From Hyparrhenia diplandra (Eukaryota > Streptophyta > Magnoliopsida > Poales > Poaceae): a stretch of DNA of 64,000 bases. The position numbers and the translations under genes were made by a program. The DNA lies in the NCBI GenBank assembly GCA_015847255.1, contig JADLZK010002797.1:248001-312000 (forward strand). Reading direction: 5' to 3'. The first letter of the stretch is position 1. Each line of letters starts with the position of its first letter. Positions 59,543 through 64,000 of the stretch are shown one piece after another. The notes under the pieces were generated by a model. It saw only the letters and a program-made list of their open reading frames with translations, searched no databases and was not told where the DNA came from.

Positions 59543-60457
59543 AGATTACGGAACCATATTAAACTTGATACTAGGTACAAACTGAATGAGAAGATTTGTT
59601 GTTCGGTAGACACAAGAAAGTAGCTCAATTTTTTTTTTCCATCCGTACTCATATTTGATGGATATGTAATGTTTGATCCACGATTTCACCCAGATGTTTT
59701 CACTAGAGAAGGAAATTAATCCAAACAGGATAACACAAATATGGATTTACGAATTTTTAGAAAAATAGGAAAGATGTGTCAGTATATGAAAATACCCGAG
59801 ACAAAAAAGAAAGATGACTATTTTCGCTTTCAAATATGTACCATACAAAACTGGGGAGGATTGGCAGACAACAGTTTACACGAAAAAAAAAACTAGTACA
59901 TACCTGTTGTTGTGTGCTCATGTCTTGGAACTCATCGAGCATGTGGGAGATGTCGTAAGCTGCGTTTTTGAGCCACTTCAGCCACAGCCTCACCAGTTCT
60001 TCCCTGATCGACCGCCTCTCAGCATCCTTGAGCACTGCCTTGATGGTCTCAAGCGTGTCCTTCATGTCCTGCATGTGTTCCCTGACGTTCCACACCAAGC
60101 TGGCCTGTTCGGCGATGGCAGAGCCAAGCTTATCGCCGGCCATCTTGATGACAGCCGAGGCAAGCAGCCCTCCGACTGTCGCCATGGCTGCAGTGCGAGC
60201 TGAATCTCTCTCGACTCCTGTATGAAAAAGTAAAAAGGACACAATAAAAATAAGGTGGGTCGCTCTGTCTCTTGTGGTGATGGAATGCACAACGAAACAG
60301 TAGGGACATGGGTAACTGGTTTAGATTTGTTTGAGGTATTAGCTCTTAGTAGTAAGTAAAAGGAATATTGTAGCACTATTGCTCATAATAGAAACTATTA
60401 ATATACCAGGTAGATGACGATGGAGGGATTGATAGAATATGAGTAATAAGGTGCAGT

Positions 60458-61053
60458 GGACAGCAGATAGGCGCCACCGACATGGCCTACAACTGACAAA
60501 CACTTGTGTTGTTTGCGATCAAGACGCTGAGACAATGGACCATCTCATCCTGGGATGTGCCTACTCCAGGGAGGTTTGGCACCACTGTTTAGCAAAGGTG
60601 CATCTTCTCCAATTAATTTGTGGTGGTGCGAGAAGAAGAGATCCTCAGTTGGTGGTTGGGCGTTACGAAAGGGGTCCCAAAGCCGTTGCGGAAAGATTTT
60701 GACTCATTCCTCTTCCTGACCTGGATGCTGTGGAAGGAACGGAATGCAAGGACTTTCAAAGTGGTGTCCACTACAGCAGCAGGCTTGGTTGAGGCTGTCT
60801 TCGTCGAGGCCGTGGCGTGGTCCTCGGCCGGCGTTAAGCAGCTAGGAGTCCTGTTGAGTACGGGTTGAGCTTTGTGTCTACTGTGCGCCTTGCCTGAGCC
60901 CAGTTTGTTGCAATGTAATCCATACGTAAGGATCCAGTAGTTAGTAGGTTTGTTGCATGGTAATCATGGTATTACCAATGCGTGCTTTGTTGTTTTAAGT
61001 TGGTCAAAACTCTCCTCTTTAATGAAATACGCGCTACGGCGTGTTCTCGAAAA
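60458..61053 (+). mobile_element. 5'-truncated LINE copy with 16-bp TSD
   Basis: A perfect 16-bp direct repeat AGTAATAAGGTGCAGT flanks it (60442-60457 and 61054-61069). The body encodes the zinc-binding end of a LINE reverse-transcriptase protein (zf-RVT): CVVCDQDAETMDHLILGCAY, then VWHHCL and, after a frame change near 60680, WMLWKERNARTF. It ends in ATGAAATACGCGC and a short A run (CGAAAA), the usual plant LINE 3' end. It is truncated at the 5' side and inactive, and lies upstream of NLR-D. Confidence 0.9.
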
Positions 61054-61069
61054 AGTAATAAGGTGCAGT

Positions 61070-61535
61070 ATTGAGGTACAGATGGACCCCGACCTGTCTA
61101 AGCGTCTTGTTCCTTTTTTTAAAAGTGTTGTAAACTAAAGTACACTAGATTGGATGTTATCATGTTCTTGAGTTTCCTATATTTAACTATGCGTTTTCTC
61201 AGAAACCATCAAAATAATTCAATTTACCATGACGGTTTATAGAATAACTGCCAAAAAATAGGCAACTGGACGTGAATTTCATTGACGGTTACGTACTCAC
61301 AAGTTAATTAGGAATTTTCCTAACGGTTATATTAATTTCCCTGTTGTCCAGAAACAGTCAAGGGGACAACCATATTCTATTTAGCCTGATGGTTTATGCA
61401 GTAACCGTAAAAAATGCAAAACCTTCAGGGAATCCTAAATTTCAAATAGTGTTGGCAAGCTAAGATAAACTACCTGTCACAACCCCAATCAGGGCCGTGG
61501 GCAGCACTGGGCGGCCGGAGGCATCCTAGCACTAA
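61070..61535. other. Spacer with repeated GACGGTTTAT-type motifs, no gene
   Basis: Short related motifs (GACGGTTTATAGAATAACTG, GACGGTTACG, AACGGTTATA, ATGGTTTATGCAGTAACCG) recur in both orientations, reminiscent of transposon subterminal repeats. No termini or target duplication could be set. Confidence 0.4.
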
Positions 61536-61891
61536 GGCCAGTCTCAATGGGAGTTTGATGAGTGTTTCATGCACATTAAATGCAGCGCCACATCAGCAAA
61601 ATTTCACTTTTTGGATTAAACTTCTAGAAGAGAGAAGGAAAGAGTTTCACCATGGTGAAACCTTTGGGCACAGTTTCATATGCGTTGGAAACGGTGTGAA
61701 ACCCCCATTGAGACACAAATATTGTTTCACCATAGAACTATGCAATTAAATTATACAATGAGAGAGAGTTTGTAGGACCCTTAAGCCTATGAAACTGTAC
61801 AATGAGACTATGCATTGAGAGAGATGCCTATTTCATACTAAAGTTTCATATCTTGGAAACCGGAAGGTGAAACTCTCCATTGAAACTGGCC
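61536..61891. mobile_element. Tourist-like MITE, TSD TAA
   Basis: Inverted ends GGCCAGTCTCAATGG and GGCCAGTTTCAATGG bound 356 bp flanked by TAA (61533-61535 and 61892-61894). The termini closely resemble the mPing/Tourist type (PIF/Harbinger). Internal GTTTCA/TGAAAC repeats are frequent. No ORF is supported. Confidence 0.88.
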
Positions 61892-61894
61892 TAA

Positions 61895-63874
61895 GCGTCG
61901 TTGAGAGGGAGAGGGGCAGCGCATGGGCGCTGCATGGCTAGCGCGTGTGTGGGGGCAGCGACAGCGGTGGCCTACGTGAGCGCGGAGCGAGTGAGAAGAC
62001 CTAGTCTTAGAAAGGGATAAACCCTATTTTAATTATTGCTTAATCTCAAAAAGATACATCTCCCTTTATATTTATAGGTAGGACTCGAGTTGACTTGCAA
62101 GTAATCCGAACTCTTCCTAATTTGATTAGACTTAACCCCTTAAGTAATGACAATAACGAGGGCGGCGGCATGGCCATGCAGGGCTGCGCACACCTCATGG
62201 ATCCGGCTGGCCCATGTCACGCGTTGGCATGTGACACTACCTATCTTGTACAACATGAAAATAGTCAGATTCCATATGTACATATTATTGGATGTCATAC
62301 CTTAGAAATCTATCTTCCAACTATACTCAATAGTAATCCACTTGGCACATACAGTTCGTTTGGATTGTCAACCCATGCAGCATACTGAGCCCATGCTCTG
62401 CAGACCAAAACTAAATCCTTTGGAAAACCAATTTATCAAGTGGATAGAAGAAATTATCAGCTAATCACCAACAGAGAACTACTGATACCACAGCCAATTA
62501 AACCTGCAAGAAATAGAAACAATTAAATGACAAACCTCTTGTTTGTTAAAACAGAGGTTGTTCAATCACTTGCAGTAACTAGATGGTACCCATAACTAGA
62601 ATAATTTGCAGAAAATTAATAAAAAAGAGTTAGCACTGTATTTAAGCTATGATGGTCCAGCAGTAAGTACCTGAGATATTAGAGGTCAACTCACAAGCCA
62701 CTATTCAGATGCTAAACAGGAAATAGACCAGTATGTGTCAATGCCTATTTTTCCTTTTCTGCTGCCAACTGGATCACTTTGGTGAGAGATGAACTTGCTT
62801 AACAGAAATGGGCACAAATAGCATCCCTGCCATCTCTGCTTGATCAGCACATGCAAGCCTAGGAATCAACTTCAATAAAGGAAGTTTCTTCAAAAAACTT
62901 CAATAAAGGAAATAAGTGTGACAATAAGAACTTCTAGTAGTCATCTTGCAGAAGCAGTTCCTTCGGATAATAACAGTTAAGTACGTTTAAGAACTTCAAC
63001 AGTGAGGGAAGGACTTCAGACACCAATGTATAGAATAAATAATGGAGGACGACTCTGCAACTTCAGATACTAACAGATCACACAGCAACTCCTGCAAAAT
63101 GGGGGGACAACTAGAACAGTTTAGTAGGTCAAGGGACAGCCTGGCTGATCGATACCTATAACTAGAACAGCCAACTACTAGAAGAATTACCGCTGAATCA
63201 GAATGATCTAAAAACGTAGGGCAACTGGAAAGGCCCTGATTAGGCTGCTGCTTATATGGAGATTAGTTTGTCCCAATGTAAATCGTTCCGGTCCGGAGAG
63301 TAGGATCTTCAATCTGTAGTCCCACAGAAACAAGAGTACTGCAAGCCTCAAGCTTCTCTATCTCTTTTTTTTTTTTTTTTTTTTTTTTTTGCGAAATAAG
63401 CTTCTCTATCTCTGTGTGACCAGGCAACAGTATGAGAACAGAAAAAATGATTCCATACCACCACCTTCTTAACTAAGTTGGGGCCATCAGCTTTTTTTTT
63501 TTTCCAGAAATGACAACATACCTTAGGAAGAGTACGTTGCACAGCAAGGTTGCAGCAGTGGAGGAGCAATGGAAACTATGATGACCTTTTGGCAAAATGC
63601 CTCTTCGGAGCTAGTGGTAAGTAAGATGTGCGGGAAAGCGCGTAAGCTAAAAGCCAGTGTGTGCAAATGTGCAAAGACCACTGAACCTATGGTATTTGAT
63701 TATTGAGAATACTAAGCAGCCTATTGGCTGTTTATTGGCATCGATATATAAGCCTATGGTTAGTTGCCCATGTGATTTATTTACCTCGAGATTCGACGAG
63801 CACGTATGAAACTGGCAGTCACTGCAACCTAGACAGTTTAATTTCAGACCACAGATCGGATTCAGGTTTCATTA
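61895..63874. other. Intergenic DNA, no gene recognised
   Basis: No frame longer than 97 codons, no domain and no clear terminal repeats. A 28-T run lies at about 63364-63391 and a second T run at 63492-63503. The left part (61900-62000) is GC-rich for about 100 bp. The upstream regulatory region of NLR-D could extend here, but nothing shows it. Confidence 0.4.
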
Positions 63875-64000
63875 GGGCACTCACAATGCAGACTCTACCA
63901 TAAAGTCTAAGCTTATTTATTACAATCACATTTATTGCACTTTGCTGATATGGCGCTGACGTGACAGTATATTTATGGAAGAGAGAGGGAGAAAAAACAA
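63875..64000. mobile_element. Tourist-like MITE, cut by the window edge
   Basis: GGGCACTCACAATGCAGACT preceded by TTA (63872-63874) has the start and target trinucleotide of a Tourist-like MITE. The other end is outside the window, so this is tentative. Confidence 0.5.

Larger units (their letters stand above)
51856..60185 (-). pseudogene. NLR-D: CC-NB-ARC-LRR gene with two frameshifts, mosaic
   Basis: Exon 1 (60185-59904, donor GTATGT) encodes MATVGGLLASAVIKMAGDK and a coiled coil with SHMLDEFQD. Exon 2 (59300-58169, donor GTAAGT) has P-loop GLGGIGKST, kinase-2 KKVLVVLDDLWED, VIVTTRREEIA and RNBS-D CFSYCAIFPKGH. One extra base near 58497 disrupts the GLPL region right after CGGVAL. Exon 3 (54223-51856) starts with MHDLVHDLA and lacks two bases near 53795 (LQYLNIDGSS, then LIDLPESIVNLG). 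The exon 3 protein is nearly that of NLR-B over long stretches, whereas the NB-ARC differs from A, B and C at roughly half its residues. Intron 2 (3945 bp) carries several insertions. Two small indels in an otherwise well-kept gene mean that functional alleles may exist elsewhere. An alternative reading is that exons 1-2 and exon 3 come from two different genes. Confidence 0.85.

Overview
The window is nuclear DNA from a grass (Poaceae). An Andropogoneae-type genome (sorghum, sugarcane or Miscanthus relatives) is my inference from its CACTA, Tourist and Ty3 repeat types; I cannot fix the species. Its host genes form one tandem cluster of CC-NB-ARC-LRR (NLR, RGA2-like) disease-resistance genes. 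All four are on the minus strand and share the same exon plan: a short CC exon, an NB-ARC exon, and a long exon with the MHD motif and the LRRs.

Layout. NLR-A (829-2703) keeps only its CC and NB-ARC exons and is frameshifted; its LRR exon would lie left of about position 300, where an LTR-like end sits. NLR-B (6868-13453) is the only copy that reads open through all three exons, giving about 1267 residues. NLR-C (38725-49980) has at least six frameshifts and a 5.9 kb first intron swollen by insertions. NLR-D (51856-60185) has two small frameshifts. Its LRR exon is nearly the same as that of NLR-B, while its NB-ARC exon is the most divergent of the four. The A/B and C/D intergenic spacers share a repeated segment, so the duplicated unit included spacer as well as gene.

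Mobile DNA fills the rest. Between NLR-B and NLR-C lie a 12.1 kb CACTA (En/Spm) transposon with a 3-bp ATC target duplication (15322-27423), carrying decayed TNP2 and TnpA/Ulp1-like genes, and a 5.1 kb Ty3 chromovirus-like retrotransposon with a TAATG duplication (27518-32652). Next to them is a 557-bp tandem duplication. Its first copy received two further transposons while its second copy kept both empty sites (32957-36341). A decayed gag fragment follows. Smaller elements with boundaries readable in the sequence include a hAT element (8-bp duplication), a MULE-like element, several Tourist-like MITEs with TAA duplications, a 5'-truncated LINE with a 16-bp duplication, and a TIR element with a GC-rich interior whose near edge is 87 bp from the NLR-B start codon.

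How the parts relate. The NLR cluster looks like an expanding and decaying resistance locus in which one gene could still be functional. Transposons have lengthened its introns, replaced the upstream region of the intact gene and broken up its siblings. I found no prokaryote-like system, CRISPR array, rRNA or tRNA. The most unusual local structures are nine exact telobox motifs upstream of the CACTA TnpA/Ulp gene, the empty-site pair in the 33-36 kb duplication, and the mosaic make-up of NLR-D.
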